64,000 nt of DNA from Hymenobacter sp. H14-R3 (GTDB lineage: Bacteria > Bacteroidota > Bacteroidia > Cytophagales > Hymenobacteraceae), in NCBI RefSeq assembly GCF_030063445.1, contig NZ_JASITD010000003.1:62001-126000 (forward strand). The letters are read 5' to 3'. A model generated the notes under the pieces. The model worked only from the letters and a program-made list of their open reading frames with translations. It was not told the origin of the DNA and did no database searches. Positions 48,659 through 59,391 of this stretch are shown here, piece by piece. Position 1 is the stretch's first letter. Each line of letters starts with the position of its first letter. Both the position numbers and the translations under genes were made by a program.

Positions 48659-49057
48659 ATGAATTATTCACACTCTTTCTTCTGCATATTATTCACTGCC
48701 AGCACGTTACCTGCATTCAGCCAGACTACCCCGCCGGCCGCCGGGTACGACGCGGCCAGCCGGGCGTGCAACGCGTTCAGCGGCCGTGTTATGGCCGGTG
48801 GCAAGCCACTGGCCGGCGTTAGCCTGTCGGTGAAGGGAGCCATGATGATTCTCATTACCAATGAGGAAGGTTTTTTTACACTGCCTGCTACTGGCACCGG
48901 GTTCCCCACGCTCACGGTGAGTGCCGCCGGCTACGCGCCCCAGGTAGTTACGCTCGCCTCGTGCGCGCCCGCTACGGTGGAGCTGCAAATATTGCCCGGC
49001 ACGCGCATCAAAAAGCACGGCAAGCGCAAGGGCCAAATCACGAAGACGGGCGAATAG
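48659..49057 (+). CDS. secreted carboxypeptidase-regulatory-like (SusC-plug-type) domain protein
   Basis: 132 aa with a signal peptide (MNYSHSFFCILFTASTLPAF, cleavage before QTTP). Residues 40-115 are a CarboxypepD_reg-like beta sandwich: FSGRVMAGGKPLAGVSLSV, TNEEGFFTLPATG, LTVSAAGYAPQVVTL. Normally this domain opens TonB-dependent receptors; here it stands alone and ends with a basic tail (KKHGKRKGQ). It is divergent from the metalloprotease gene. Confidence 0.72.
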   Translation: MNYSHSFFCILFTASTLPAFSQTTPPAAGYDAASRACNAFSGRVMAGGKPLAGVSLSVKGAMMILITNEEGFFTLPATGTGFPTLTVSAAGYAPQVVTLASCAPATVELQILPGTRIKKHGKRKGQITKTGE

Positions 49058-49088
49058 GGCACCCGCCCAAGCTTCGCTTTTTTACCGC

Positions 49089-49391
49089 ATGATACCCGCG
49101 CCCGCCTTCGTAGTGACCAGCAGCTTTCGGGTACCGGGGCTAGGCCTGCTGGTGCTGCCCGCACCACCCGCGCCCGCCTGGCTGGGTGCCCACCCGCTGC
49201 ACACAACCCTGCTGCTACGCCTGCACCGCCCCGGCCAGCCGCCCCTGGCCCTGCCCGCCACCATTGAGGAGCTAGCCCGCGCCGATGAGCCGCCCACCCG
49301 AGCCCTGCTGCTCGATGCCGACCCCGGCGGGATACTCCCCGCGGGCACCTGGCTGCAAATAACGGACACTGAGCAAAATGGCTTGCTTTAG
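49089..49391 (+). CDS. small hypothetical protein
   Basis: 100 aa, MIPAPAFVVTSSFRVPGLGL. It contains a Leu/Arg-rich middle and ends GGILPAGTWLQITDTEQNGL. Codon use matches neighbours. It starts 31 bp after the preceding gene, so the two may share a transcript. I see no motif. Confidence 0.4.
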   Translation: MIPAPAFVVTSSFRVPGLGLLVLPAPPAPAWLGAHPLHTTLLLRLHRPGQPPLALPATIEELARADEPPTRALLLDADPGGILPAGTWLQITDTEQNGLL

Positions 49392-49407
49392 CTAGGAGAG
49401 CGCTGTA

Positions 49408-49673
49408 CTTTGGTATCAACTCCTCCCTATACCTCAAGCGATTACGCGGTCTAAGGTTGAGTATTGCCACTCTACTTTCCTTACCTGCTATGATTTCCCT
49501 ACTCTCTGCGCGGAAGCCTGCCTTCTGCGCGCCGTTCTGGCCCGGCTTTAGTTGGAATAGCTCTTTTGCCCCGGCTCAATGTTACCGTGGGCGCGCGTCC
49601 AGCCCATACTGCAACCCATTGCTGGCTAGTTACTTGGGTTAAGTACTGATAGTCCCACCTCAGTAATTAATCC
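49408..49673 (+). promoter_or_regulatory. long leader region of the LuxR-type gene
   Basis: A possible promoter TTG (49382-49384 region, in GGCTTGC), 20-bp spacer and TACTTTG ends near 49412. The next recognisable start is at 49674, leaving ~250 nt of moderately AT-rich leader. A 61-codon frame at 49457-49642 has no support from composition. No clear hairpin terminator is visible. Confidence 0.3.
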
Positions 49674-50309
49674 ATGGCAACGCTCCTTCTGGATGCGGGG
49701 CTGCTGGTGGCCGCCCCGCCCACTCTCCTCCGCCACGGCTTGCTGCTCACCCTGCGCGAAGCCTGGCCCACCTGCCCTATTCATTTTGTGGCCGACCTGG
49801 CGCAGCTGCCCCGGCTACTGCACAGCCAGGCCTACGCCCTGCTCATTATGGATGGTACTGCTCTGGCTGCCAAGGTATTGCCTACCATTCTGAGCCAGGT
49901 GCGCAGCTTGCGGCCCTGGCTCCCTACGCTGGTGCTTACGGGCCGCCGGCCGCCGGTGCTGCCCGTGGCCCTGCTTCCGGCCGCGGCCCATCGCCTGCTT
50001 TCGCACCATGCCACGCCCGCCGAAGTAGCCGGCGCGGTCACGGAGCTGCTCGCTACCGCGCCCACGCTGGCGCTGCCGCAGGCCCCGTGCTCCCCCCACC
50101 GCCCCTACCACGCCGGCTTCAGCCCCCGCGAGCTGGAAGTGCTGGCCCTGGTAGCCGCCGACCTCTGCAACGAGCAGATTGCCGACCAGCTGTGCCTCAG
50201 CGTGCGCACCGTCGAAAGCCACCGGCGGGCCCTGCTGCATAAGGCCGGCGTGCGCACCCCCGTGGGCCTCGTAATGCGGGCCCTGCGGGAAGGCTGGGTA
50301 GAAGCCTGA
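49674..50309 (+). CDS. LuxR/FixJ-type response regulator
   Basis: 211 aa. Residues 5-120 are a receiver-like domain: the first strand LLVAAPPTLLRHGLL lacks the usual paired acidic residues, but the phosphoacceptor-like Asp is kept in YALLIMDGTAL and a Thr follows in LPTLVLTG. The C-terminal HTH (about 145-205) is clear: FSPRELEVLALVAADLCNEQ, IADQLCLSVRTVESHRR, LLHKAGVRTPVGLV. It is probably a DNA-binding transcription factor that may work without phosphorylation. No kinase is adjacent. Confidence 0.8.
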   Translation: MATLLLDAGLLVAAPPTLLRHGLLLTLREAWPTCPIHFVADLAQLPRLLHSQAYALLIMDGTALAAKVLPTILSQVRSLRPWLPTLVLTGRRPPVLPVALLPAAAHRLLSHHATPAEVAGAVTELLATAPTLALPQAPCSPHRPYHAGFSPRELEVLALVAADLCNEQIADQLCLSVRTVESHRRALLHKAGVRTPVGLVMRALREGWVEA

Positions 50310-50320
50310 TTTTCGAAATG

Positions 50321-50391
50321 CCGGGTAAGCTTTAGCGTGCCAGTAGCTGGCTGACAAAGAATTAGCTACTGGCACGCTAAAGCTTACCCGG
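50321..50391. repeat. REP-variant palindrome (GCGTGCCAGTAGCT core)
   Basis: Perfect 28-bp arms: CCGGGTAAGCTTTAGCGTGC... (50321-50348) and its inverse (50364-50391), 15-nt loop. The outer GGGTAAGCTTTAGC is as in the RAYT-flanking REPs, the inner stem differs in both arms. It lies between convergent genes. Confidence 0.92.
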
Positions 50392-50404
50392 TATTCGCCC
50401 GCGC

Positions 50405-51313
50405 TCATAGCCGCAGCTCGGCCACCAGCGCCGTGCTGCCGCCCAGGTCATCATCGGTTACCAGTAGCAGCTCCAGCCAGCCGGGCCCGAGGGTGCGGCG
50501 CACGGCCAGGCCCTCGACCTTGCCCAGGTAGGCGCGGCCATCGGCCCAAGCCAGGCGGGCGAAGGTGGCCGTTTGGGTAGCCAGGTTCACCACCCCCACG
50601 AAGGAGCCCAGCACCGCGCCGTCGGCCACGGCACTGGTGGTGGCCTCCACCGAGGCCGTTACGAGTAGCTGCCCCGCCACGTGGGTAGCGCCCGAAAACC
50701 CTGCCACGTAGCCGCCCAGCGCGGGCAGCGCAAACGACAGCACCCGCGTGGGGGCCGGGGCCGGCCAGCGCGGCTCAAACAAATGCGCCAGCGTGGCATC
50801 GAGCGGCAGCGCAAACAGCAGCGCGGGCCCGCCGCCCACGGTGCGCTGCAACAGCAGCAGCTCGGTGGCGGTAGTGGCGGCGGCTTCGAGGTTGAGGGTG
50901 GCGCCAGCCGGCAGCCGGGCCCGCAGCTGGGCGTAGAGGCGGCTCAGGTCGAGGCGCTGCACAAAGCGCGGGCCGGCCGGGGCATCGGCCGCCGGCAGGC
51001 CCACGAAGTAGCCCGTTTCGCGGTTGGGCTGCGAGCCCGAGCCGCACAGCAGCAGCCCGGCCGCGCCGGTGGGGCTCACCACGGCGGCCATGCTTTCGAG
51101 GTCGGGCTTGGCCGCCTTGGGAATGCGGCCGCTGCCAAAGTCGCTGGTTTCGAAAAGCTGCACTTGGCCCACGGGGGCCAGGGTGGCCGCATCGAGCAGG
51201 TAGAGCAGCGGCGCATCGTCGCTCACGAGGTAGGCAGTGGGGCCGATAATTTCGACCCCCGAGGCGGAGGGCAACTGCGGCAGCACATTTTCGGAGAGGA
51301 TGGTAGCAGTCAT
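50405..51313 (-). CDS. beta-propeller-like protein (DUF6929-like)
   Basis: 302 aa, no signal peptide. It reads as repeated short strands: VEIIGPTAYLVSDDAPLLYL, AAVVSPTGAAGLLLCGSGSQ, FVGLPAADAPAG, LEAAATTATELLLLQRTVGG, LAWADGRAYLGKVEGLAV, LLLVTDDDLGGSTALVAELR. The order and repeated DDD/GxS turns fit a soluble propeller such as DUF6929 (tentative). A possible -7 box TATTTTTG lies at 51349-51342, about 29 bp before the start. Confidence 0.5.
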   Translation of the reverse strand: MTATILSENVLPQLPSASGVEIIGPTAYLVSDDAPLLYLLDAATLAPVGQVQLFETSDFGSGRIPKAAKPDLESMAAVVSPTGAAGLLLCGSGSQPNRETGYFVGLPAADAPAGPRFVQRLDLSRLYAQLRARLPAGATLNLEAAATTATELLLLQRTVGGGPALLFALPLDATLAHLFEPRWPAPAPTRVLSFALPALGGYVAGFSGATHVAGQLLVTASVEATTSAVADGAVLGSFVGVVNLATQTATFARLAWADGRAYLGKVEGLAVRRTLGPGWLELLLVTDDDLGGSTALVAELRL

Positions 51314-51687
51314 GGCGGGGGCAAATGGCGAAGTAGGCGACCAAAAATAGGCGCCGGTGCGGCCCGCGTAGGCAGGAACCTTAGTTTGGGTAAGCCAAGC
51401 CGTAGCAGTGGCAGTGGCCTTTTTTGCAAGCCAAAGTCAGCCTTTCCCCAAAGTCACCAAACTGGCAGCGGGACCTAGTGCGCAACCGCCACCAGTGCGC
51501 CGCGACGCAACCACAACAACTACCCACTGGCCGATAAAGCTTCTCAGGAAAAGCAATCCGAAAAAATACATTTCTAAACCACTCCCCAAACTATTAACCC
51601 ATTAGGTATCCAGGCAATGTTATTGGCAGGCTTTTGCGTTTATTGCGGCCGGTTTTTCCCTTTCCTTTCCCCTTACCAGTTCGCTGC
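51314..51687. other. 374-bp intergenic region between divergent genes
   Basis: It holds an exact -7-like TATTTTTG on the minus strand at 51342-51349 but no obvious -33 box. The right half (51530-51690) is AT-rich with no start-codon frame that looks coding. I see no repeat, tRNA or structured RNA. Confidence 0.4.
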
Positions 51688-52593
51688 ATGAGCCCTTACT
51701 ACCAGCCTTCCAATAAAATGCCCCCCACCGGCATCCTGACCCTGCTAGCCGGCGGGGTGGCGGTGGCCCTGATGCTGGCCCTGGTGTACATCTATGCCGT
51801 GTGGTACATCCCGTTCGTTTACATCAATTTTATTCTTTGCCTGGGATTTGGGCTGCTGCTGGGCGCGGCCCTGGCTATGCTGGCCCGGCTGGGTAAGCTG
51901 CGCAGCCCCGGGGCGGTGGGTGGGCTGGCGCTGGCCGTGGGCCTCGTGGCCGTGTATCTGGAATGGGCGGTGTACCTAACGCTGCTCCTCAACTCCGAAA
52001 CCACGGGCACGGGCAAGGCAGCCGATACGAGTACCTCGTTCAGCCCCAGCATTTTCACGGCCGTTCTTACCCACCCGGCGGCGATGTGGACGACCATGCG
52101 CCAGGTAAATGAAACCGGCACCTGGTCGCTGAAAAGCAGCACGCCTTCCGGCCTGTTTTTAGGAGCCATCTGGGTTATGGAGGCCCTTATGATTTTGGGC
52201 GGCGCGTACTTAATGGCCCGCGCCCAAGCCACCGAGCCCTTCTCCGAAACCAGCAACGAATGGGCTACCGAAGAAGCCCTGGCCCACCCCATTAGCTACG
52301 CACCAGATGCCGCTGCCACCCGCGCAGCCCTCGAAAGCGGCCAGTTTCACCACCTCACGCCCCACACGAGCGCGGTGGCCGAAGGCCCGTTTGCCCGCCT
52401 CAGCCTCCACAGCGCCCCCAACGACCCCAACTGCCGCTACCTCACGCTGCACAACGTGACCACCACGCTCGACAAAAAGGGCAAAGCCACCCAAAGCACC
52501 GCCACCGTGGTGCAGCACCTCGCCATCTCACCCGCTGCGTTCCAGGAGCTGCACCGGCGCTTTGGCACACTGCCAGCCACTGGGCCGGGGTAA
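51688..52593 (+). CDS. integral membrane protein of unknown function
   Basis: The ATG at 51688 (MSPYYQPSNKMPPTGILTLL) gives 301 aa. Four membrane segments are visible in the first 190 residues (AGGVAVALMLALVYIYAVWY, FILCLGFGLLLGAALAMLA, ALAVGLVAVYLEWAVYLTLL, FLGAIWVMEALMILGGAYLM). The C-terminal ~110 residues are cytosolic, with strands HHLTPHTSAVAEG and RYLTLHNVTTTLDKKGKATQ. I do not recognise a family. A strong hairpin follows. Confidence 0.6.
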   Translation: MSPYYQPSNKMPPTGILTLLAGGVAVALMLALVYIYAVWYIPFVYINFILCLGFGLLLGAALAMLARLGKLRSPGAVGGLALAVGLVAVYLEWAVYLTLLLNSETTGTGKAADTSTSFSPSIFTAVLTHPAAMWTTMRQVNETGTWSLKSSTPSGLFLGAIWVMEALMILGGAYLMARAQATEPFSETSNEWATEEALAHPISYAPDAAATRAALESGQFHHLTPHTSAVAEGPFARLSLHSAPNDPNCRYLTLHNVTTTLDKKGKATQSTATVVQHLAISPAAFQELHRRFGTLPATGPG

Positions 52594-52639
52594 ATACCTA
52601 CCCGCTATCTTTTAAAACAAGCTGATTGTCAACACTATA

Positions 52640-52697
52640 AAACAAGTATCCCCGGCGGTGCCAGCTACAAAGCTGGCACCGCCGGGGATACTTGTTT
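52640..52697. terminator. bidirectional 26-bp-stem terminator
   Basis: AAACAAGTATCCCCGGCGGT... pairs over 26 bp with its exact inverse (to 52697), tiny loop. It separates convergent genes (membrane protein and ettA), and A or T runs flank both sides. Confidence 0.88.
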
Positions 52698-52711
52698 ATG
52701 CAGCGTACCGC

Positions 52712-54379
<1,668 letters not shown>

Positions 54380-54676
54380 GGGGCTCGGGAATAGGTGAAA
54401 AAGCGGAACACTGCAAAGCTACCTTGCGCCGCTAGGTTTGCGGGCCGCCCGGCTGCCAGAAAAAATGCGGGCCTTCGCATAAAAAAGCGCCAATTATAAG
54501 CCAAATCTGTTGGCAGCTTCGTAGTTGAGCAAAATCTCCACCTGGCACCCACCTGCCTACTGTGCGGCCACAACCAATTTTCCGCGTAAACTTGTAATTC
54601 CTTCCCCCGACTATGTTGGGAGCCAACTGCCGGGCTTACCGGCGTTTTTGCCTCACTCTATCTTTCCCATTCCCCA

Positions 54677-55996
54677 ATGGAACTCCCCGACCACCCGCTC
54701 ACGGAAGCCCGCCGCTATGGCTACGTGGAAGACGGGGGCGTGTGGCTACGCCCAACGCTGGGCCAGCCGGCCCGCCGCATCGGCCAGGTAAAAGACACCG
54801 ACGACGACGCCCTGCGCTACTTTGGCCAGCGCTACGAGGCGTTCCGGGTTAAAATCGAAGAACTTCTGGACCGCCTGCAAGCCGCTGATAACCAAGGGTC
54901 TTTTCTGATGAAGCTCCTGCACTTGCAGGAACAGTGCAAGCAGCACGACGGCCTCGGCGACTACGAAACGCTGCACCGCCGCCTCAAGGAGGCCGAGGAG
55001 CAGCTCAACGTGTCGGTGGCCCGCAACCGCGAAAAAAACCTGGCCACCAAAGCCAGCCTCATTGGCCAGGCTCAAGCCCTGCGCGATACCGAGGAGTGGA
55101 TTGCTGCCAGCGAAACCGTGAAGGAGCTGCGTCAGGCCTGGCTCAAAACCGGGCCCGTGGACAAAGGCATAACCGAGGAGCTGGAAGGCCGCTTTCACGG
55201 CGCGGTGCAGGAGTTTTTCGACCGCCGCAAAGCTTTCCAGACCGACCGCAAGGCCCTGGCCCGCCGCACCGTGGAGCGCTACCGCGAGCTGGTGAACCAG
55301 GCCGAGGTACTCAAAAACTCCGACCAGTTCGAAACCACTTCGCGCCAGCTCAAGCAGCTGCAAAATGCGTGGCGCGAAATCAACGGTACCTTGCCCAAGA
55401 AGCAGGCCGCCGAGTTGTGGACCAAGTTTCGGGCCGCCAACAACCATTTTTTCGAGCGCCTCAAAAAGCATATCGAAACCCAGCGCCCTGCCGAGGTGCG
55501 CCCCGGCGCCACCCCCGGCTCGCCCGAGGAGAGCCTGTTGCGCAAGCGCGAGCTGGCCAAGCGCGCCGAAGCCCTCATTGCCCTGCCGCCCAACCAAGGC
55601 GTGACCCAGGCCAAAAACCTGCAAGCCGAATGGAAGCAAAGCGGTGCGGTGCGCGGCCCCGAAAGCGACCAGCTGTGGCAGCGCTTTATGCTGGCCTGCG
55701 ATAAAGTGTTCGAAATGAGCGCTTTAGACTACTACCTGCGCAAGCGCCAAGCCGAGGGCGCCCCGCCCCTGCCCCCCGCCGAGCGTGCCCAAACCGCCAC
55801 GGTGGCCCTACGCAAATTTATCGAGAGCGACCGCCAGGAGCTGGCCGGGCTGCAAGACAACCTGGGTACGCTCAACTCTTCGGCCGCCAACGACCAGATG
55901 CGGCAGCTGTTGCAGGGAAAAATTCGCACCTTCGAGCGGAAAATCCAAACCAAAACGGAGCTCATCGCGCTTTTCCAGCTGCCTACTTCAGGCTAA
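54677..55996 (+). CDS. DUF349 domain protein
   Basis: 439 aa, strongly helical, with three or four repeats of the ~75-residue DUF349 unit (typical phrases VKELRQAWLKTGPVDKGITE, ELWTKFRAANNHFFERLKKH, LQAEWKQSGAVRGPESDQLW). These are thought to form a coiled rod. The function of the family is unknown. The starting residues MELPDHPLTEARRYGYVEDG are the usual Bacteroidota N-terminus. Confidence 0.88.
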   Translation: MELPDHPLTEARRYGYVEDGGVWLRPTLGQPARRIGQVKDTDDDALRYFGQRYEAFRVKIEELLDRLQAADNQGSFLMKLLHLQEQCKQHDGLGDYETLHRRLKEAEEQLNVSVARNREKNLATKASLIGQAQALRDTEEWIAASETVKELRQAWLKTGPVDKGITEELEGRFHGAVQEFFDRRKAFQTDRKALARRTVERYRELVNQAEVLKNSDQFETTSRQLKQLQNAWREINGTLPKKQAAELWTKFRAANNHFFERLKKHIETQRPAEVRPGATPGSPEESLLRKRELAKRAEALIALPPNQGVTQAKNLQAEWKQSGAVRGPESDQLWQRFMLACDKVFEMSALDYYLRKRQAEGAPPLPPAERAQTATVALRKFIESDRQELAGLQDNLGTLNSSAANDQMRQLLQGKIRTFERKIQTKTELIALFQLPTSG

Positions 55997-56076
55997 CCTT
56001 TGCTTCGGGGTTTACGTTGCGCCCGTGAAGCTTACATTTAGCAACCTTTTTCAAGCATCTTTTTTTCTTTCTGACC

Positions 56077-56298
56077 ATGTACTGGACTCTCGAACTTGCT
56101 TCCTATTTGGAAGATGCGCCCTGGCCCGCCACCAAAGACGAACTCATTGACTTCTCCATCCGCTCGGGTGCCCCGATGGAAGTAGTTGAAAACCTACAGG
56201 GCCTGGAAGACGATGGCCAGCCCTACGAAAGCATCGAAGAGGTGTGGCCCGACTACCCGACCAAGGAGGACTTCATGTTCAACGAGGACGAGTACTAA
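56077..56298 (+). CDS. DUF2795 domain protein
   Basis: 73 aa, complete: MYWTLELASYLEDAPWPATK, ELIDFSIRSGAPMEVVENLQ and ESIEEVWPDYPTKEDFMFNE. DUF2795 is a small helical family common in Bacteroidota, function unknown. It is followed by a strong terminator at 56410. A second reading (shadow genes on the minus strand) has no family support. Confidence 0.85.
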   Translation: MYWTLELASYLEDAPWPATKDELIDFSIRSGAPMEVVENLQGLEDDGQPYESIEEVWPDYPTKEDFMFNEDEY

Positions 56299-56409
56299 AG
56301 TTGACTAGCAGCTAGGAGTGATTACTTAACAAGTGTTCTTCAGGTACTTGCAGTAGACAACTACTTCAAACCCTTTTCCTGAAACTCCTACTTGCTCACC
56401 AGTGAGCTA

Positions 56410-56452
56410 ATCGCGGGGCACCCCAGCCGGGTGTTGCCCCGCGATTTTTTTT
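56410..56452 (+). terminator. rho-independent terminator
   Basis: ATCGCGGGGCA pairs with TGCCCCGCGAT across a GC-rich loop, followed by eight T. It lies ~110 bp after the DUF2795 gene. Confidence 0.85.
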
Positions 56453-56575
56453 ACAACCCCCATCGGCAACCCAGTTGCAGCGGCGGCCTTAAACGCGGGC
56501 CGGCCGGCGGGCGCAAGGGCAGTAGTGGCTTTATCTTTAGGGCGTTGGGGTGGCCCACCAAGGGGCGCCTCAGTT

Positions 56576-58036
56576 ATGCGTATGCCTATTGCTTTGCCGC
56601 CCGCCCCGCAGTCGGAGCTTTGGGCGCGGCTCGTTGCCCTCGACCTCGATGGGCAGGCGTCCCTTTCGTTTTCGCACCGGCTGGCCCGCGACAATGGCTG
56701 GCCCCTGGCTTTTGCCCGGCGCGTGGTGCTCGAATACAAGAAGTTTGTGTACCTGGCCGCTACCTGCGGGCACCCCGTTACGCCCTCCGATGAGGTAGAC
56801 CAGGCCTGGCACCTGCACCTCGTGTACACGCGCTCGTATTGGGAGGAGCTGTGCGGGCAGGTGCTGGGCTTTGCCCTGCACCACGGCCCCACCAAGGGCG
56901 GCGCGGCCGAGGGCCACAAGTTTCGGGAGTGGTACACCGCCACCAAGCAGGCCTACCAGGCAGCTTTTGGCGAGATGCCCCCGGCCGATATTTGGCCGGC
57001 GGCGGCCGTGCGCTTTGGTGAGGCGCCCCACTTTCGGCGCGTCAACCTGCGGCGGCACTGGCTGCTGCCGCGCCCGGCTATGCCCAGGCTGCGCGGGCGG
57101 CTGGCGCTGCCCAACCGGCGCTGGGGGCTGGCGCTGGCGGCGGCCCTGGTGCTGGTAGGCTGCACGGCGCGCACCCCGCTCAACCCATTTGACTGGTACG
57201 GGACCGAGTTTTTGAGGCTATTCTGGGGAGTGTATGCGCTTTCCCTGGCGCTGGCGCTGTGGCTGCGCGCCCGGGGTGCCGGCCCGCAGCAATCTTATGA
57301 AGGGCCCCTGCTTAGCACGTATGAGGTGGTGCGCCTGGCAAACCGAGGCAGCCGCCTGGCCGACAGCGCATTGGCTGCCCTGGCCCACTCGCAGCAAATA
57401 GAGCTGCTGCCCGACCAAAAAATCAGGCGCGCTACTGACACCCCGCCCACCGTGCCCTACGAGCGGGCCGTGTGGAACCTGATTGTGCAGCCGGGTAGCT
57501 CGAAGGTGGAAACGGTGCGCGACCAAGCCAACCGCCAGATTAAGGTGGCCGTGCGCGACCTCGACCAGTCGCTCCAGGCCAAGGGCCTGTTGCTTGGGGC
57601 TGCCGCCCGCCGCCGGCTCGATTACTACCCGCCGGCGGCTACCCTCGCCGTTGTGCTTTTTGGGTTGATAAAGCTGGTGGTGGGCTTGGTGCGTGGCCGG
57701 CCAGTTGGTTTTTTAATTCTCTCTTTACTAGCTATTTCCCTTATAGGCGGCGTTGCGTACCTGCATGGCGCCTGGGCTACCGGCCGGGGCAAGTATGTGC
57801 TGCGGGAGCTGGCCCGGCGCACCAAGCAAGGCCCGGCCGACGGGGCGCTTACCACCCAATCCGTTGCGTTTGCAGTGGCCTTTTTTGGTCTTAACGAGCT
57901 GAATAACCTGGGCTTAGCCAGCCTGGCTACGCACCTGGCCCCGCCCGCTACTACTAGCGGCGGCGACAGCAGCGGCGGTGATGGCGGAGGCGACGGGGGC
58001 GGCTCGGGCTGCGGGGGCTGCGGGGGCGGCGACTAG
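56576..58036 (+). CDS. TIGR04222 domain membrane protein
   Basis: I use ATG 56576 (486 aa; ATG 56582 is also possible). Residues 30-145 are the glycine-rich-family cytosolic domain: DNGWPLAFARRVVLEYKKFV, AATCGHPVTPSDEVDQAWHL and HLVYTRSYWEELCGQVLG. Then come membrane helices (about 185-205 and others), TIGR04222 blocks (YEVVRLANRGSRLADSALAA, GRGKYVLRELARRTK) and a C-terminal tail of Gly, Asp, Ser and Cys (SGCGGCGGGD). Such Gly/Cys tails are normal for this family. Function unknown. Confidence 0.82.
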   Translation: MRMPIALPPAPQSELWARLVALDLDGQASLSFSHRLARDNGWPLAFARRVVLEYKKFVYLAATCGHPVTPSDEVDQAWHLHLVYTRSYWEELCGQVLGFALHHGPTKGGAAEGHKFREWYTATKQAYQAAFGEMPPADIWPAAAVRFGEAPHFRRVNLRRHWLLPRPAMPRLRGRLALPNRRWGLALAAALVLVGCTARTPLNPFDWYGTEFLRLFWGVYALSLALALWLRARGAGPQQSYEGPLLSTYEVVRLANRGSRLADSALAALAHSQQIELLPDQKIRRATDTPPTVPYERAVWNLIVQPGSSKVETVRDQANRQIKVAVRDLDQSLQAKGLLLGAAARRRLDYYPPAATLAVVLFGLIKLVVGLVRGRPVGFLILSLLAISLIGGVAYLHGAWATGRGKYVLRELARRTKQGPADGALTTQSVAFAVAFFGLNELNNLGLASLATHLAPPATTSGGDSSGGDGGGDGGGSGCGGCGGGD

Positions 58037-58057
58037 CTACTGGTACCCCAAAGGCCG

Positions 58058-59257
58058 CTACGCGCGCCGGCCCGGCCGGCCGCGCAGCACCTGCCCAATG
58101 GAGCGCATAAAAGGCCCGGGTGCTACCGAGTTCATCACCCGCAGGTTGTCGGCCCAGCTGGTTTTCTCATCCAGAAACCGGAAGATGCGCCCTACCGGGT
58201 TGCGCTCGAACAGCTGCGCGAAGATGTCGCGGGTCGTTTCGCCCCGGCGCTGCATAATATCGAGCAGCAGCGTGTCGAAGAGCCGGAACTGCCAGCGGTC
58301 GCCGGTGGCGTTGGCGGGCGGCTGGCCCGTGGCAGCCAGCGCCGCCACCAGCCGCGCCGACTGCGCCTGAATGCGCCGAAACGCGTAGCCCGTGCTAGGC
58401 TTGGCCCGCCCGGCGCGGGTGCCCAGATTAACGATGTGCGCCCCGGCGCGGGTGGGCAGCGGGTGGTCCGTCATCGGGATGGCCCCAACTTCCTCGGCCG
58501 TAACGCGGTACTGCGCGGCCGTCAGCTTGAGGTTATCTTGCAGGTAATCAAGTATATGTGCTTCGTACTCGGCCTTGGCCAGCGGCTGGCCCGAAAACAG
58601 CGTGTACTCGACCAGCGCCCGGCGCGGGCCGAAGGGCAGCACGTACATGAAGCGCGCCTCGTGGTACTGCGGCCCCCGAAAATCCATGAACTCCACCACC
58701 GCGGGGTCGAATACGTCGTGGTCGGTTTCGATTTCCCAGCCCACAAAGTGCTGGAGCTGGTAGCGGTGCTTGGCGGGCCGGGGCTCGATGGCGGGCGGGC
58801 GGCTATCGAAGGCGTAGCGCGCCGTAAACTCCTCCCCCGCCTCGGTGCGCACCCGCACCCCGGCGGGCGTGTTTTCGAGCGCCGCCACCCGGCCGCGCAC
58901 CACGGTAAATTGCGCCGGCCGCGCCGCCAGCGCCTGGTGCACAAATTGGTAAAAATCGAGGCCCCGAATGGTACGATAGCGGTAGTCCCCGAGGTCGAAA
59001 ACGTGCTCGAAACCGGGGCTGCGGAAGGCGATTTTCGACCATTCGCCCACCGCCAGCGCGTCGAATAGCGTGGGCTCGTCGGCCCAGAACGACCAGGTGC
59101 GGTCGTTCTGGTCTTTGGCCTCGGGCTCGATGAGCAGCACCCGCCGGGCCGCCAGGCGGGGTTCCTGGGCCAGGTGGTAGGCTAGGCTGAGGCCGGCGGC
59201 ACCGCCCCCCACCAGCACGTAGTCGTAGGCGGGCGCGGCAGGGAGGAGCTGAGACAT
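58058..59257 (-). CDS. crtY: lycopene cyclase (CrtY/CrtL-type flavoprotein)
   Basis: 399 aa. An N-terminal FAD-binding Rossmann motif YDYVLVGGGAAGLSLAYHLA is followed by VLLIEPEAKDQNDRTWSFWA, the lycopene-cyclase NDRTWSFW signature. Later blocks are FVGWEIETDHDVFDP, RFMYVLPFGPRRALVEYTLF and AGRAKPSTGYAFRRIQAQSA. It makes beta-ionone rings on lycopene, consistent with a pink or orange Bacteroidota. No other carotenoid gene is in the window. It converges with the TIGR04222 gene with only 21 bp between stops. Confidence 0.92.
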   Translation of the reverse strand: MSQLLPAAPAYDYVLVGGGAAGLSLAYHLAQEPRLAARRVLLIEPEAKDQNDRTWSFWADEPTLFDALAVGEWSKIAFRSPGFEHVFDLGDYRYRTIRGLDFYQFVHQALAARPAQFTVVRGRVAALENTPAGVRVRTEAGEEFTARYAFDSRPPAIEPRPAKHRYQLQHFVGWEIETDHDVFDPAVVEFMDFRGPQYHEARFMYVLPFGPRRALVEYTLFSGQPLAKAEYEAHILDYLQDNLKLTAAQYRVTAEEVGAIPMTDHPLPTRAGAHIVNLGTRAGRAKPSTGYAFRRIQAQSARLVAALAATGQPPANATGDRWQFRLFDTLLLDIMQRRGETTRDIFAQLFERNPVGRIFRFLDEKTSWADNLRVMNSVAPGPFMRSIGQVLRGRPGRRA

Positions 59258-59391
59258 AGGGCAAAGATGCGGCGGCCGGCCGCTTTGGCAATTTGGTATT
59301 AGGTTCGTAGTAGCAAGCCCATGCCCTAGGCTGGGGTGGCATTTTTTTAGTATTTTCCGGTGCTTTTCTGCGACTGGCTTTCGTTTACGCT

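Noticed and set aside
49457-49642. 61-codon frame before the LuxR-type gene
   Set aside because: Composition and codon use do not look coding, and there is no conserved motif.
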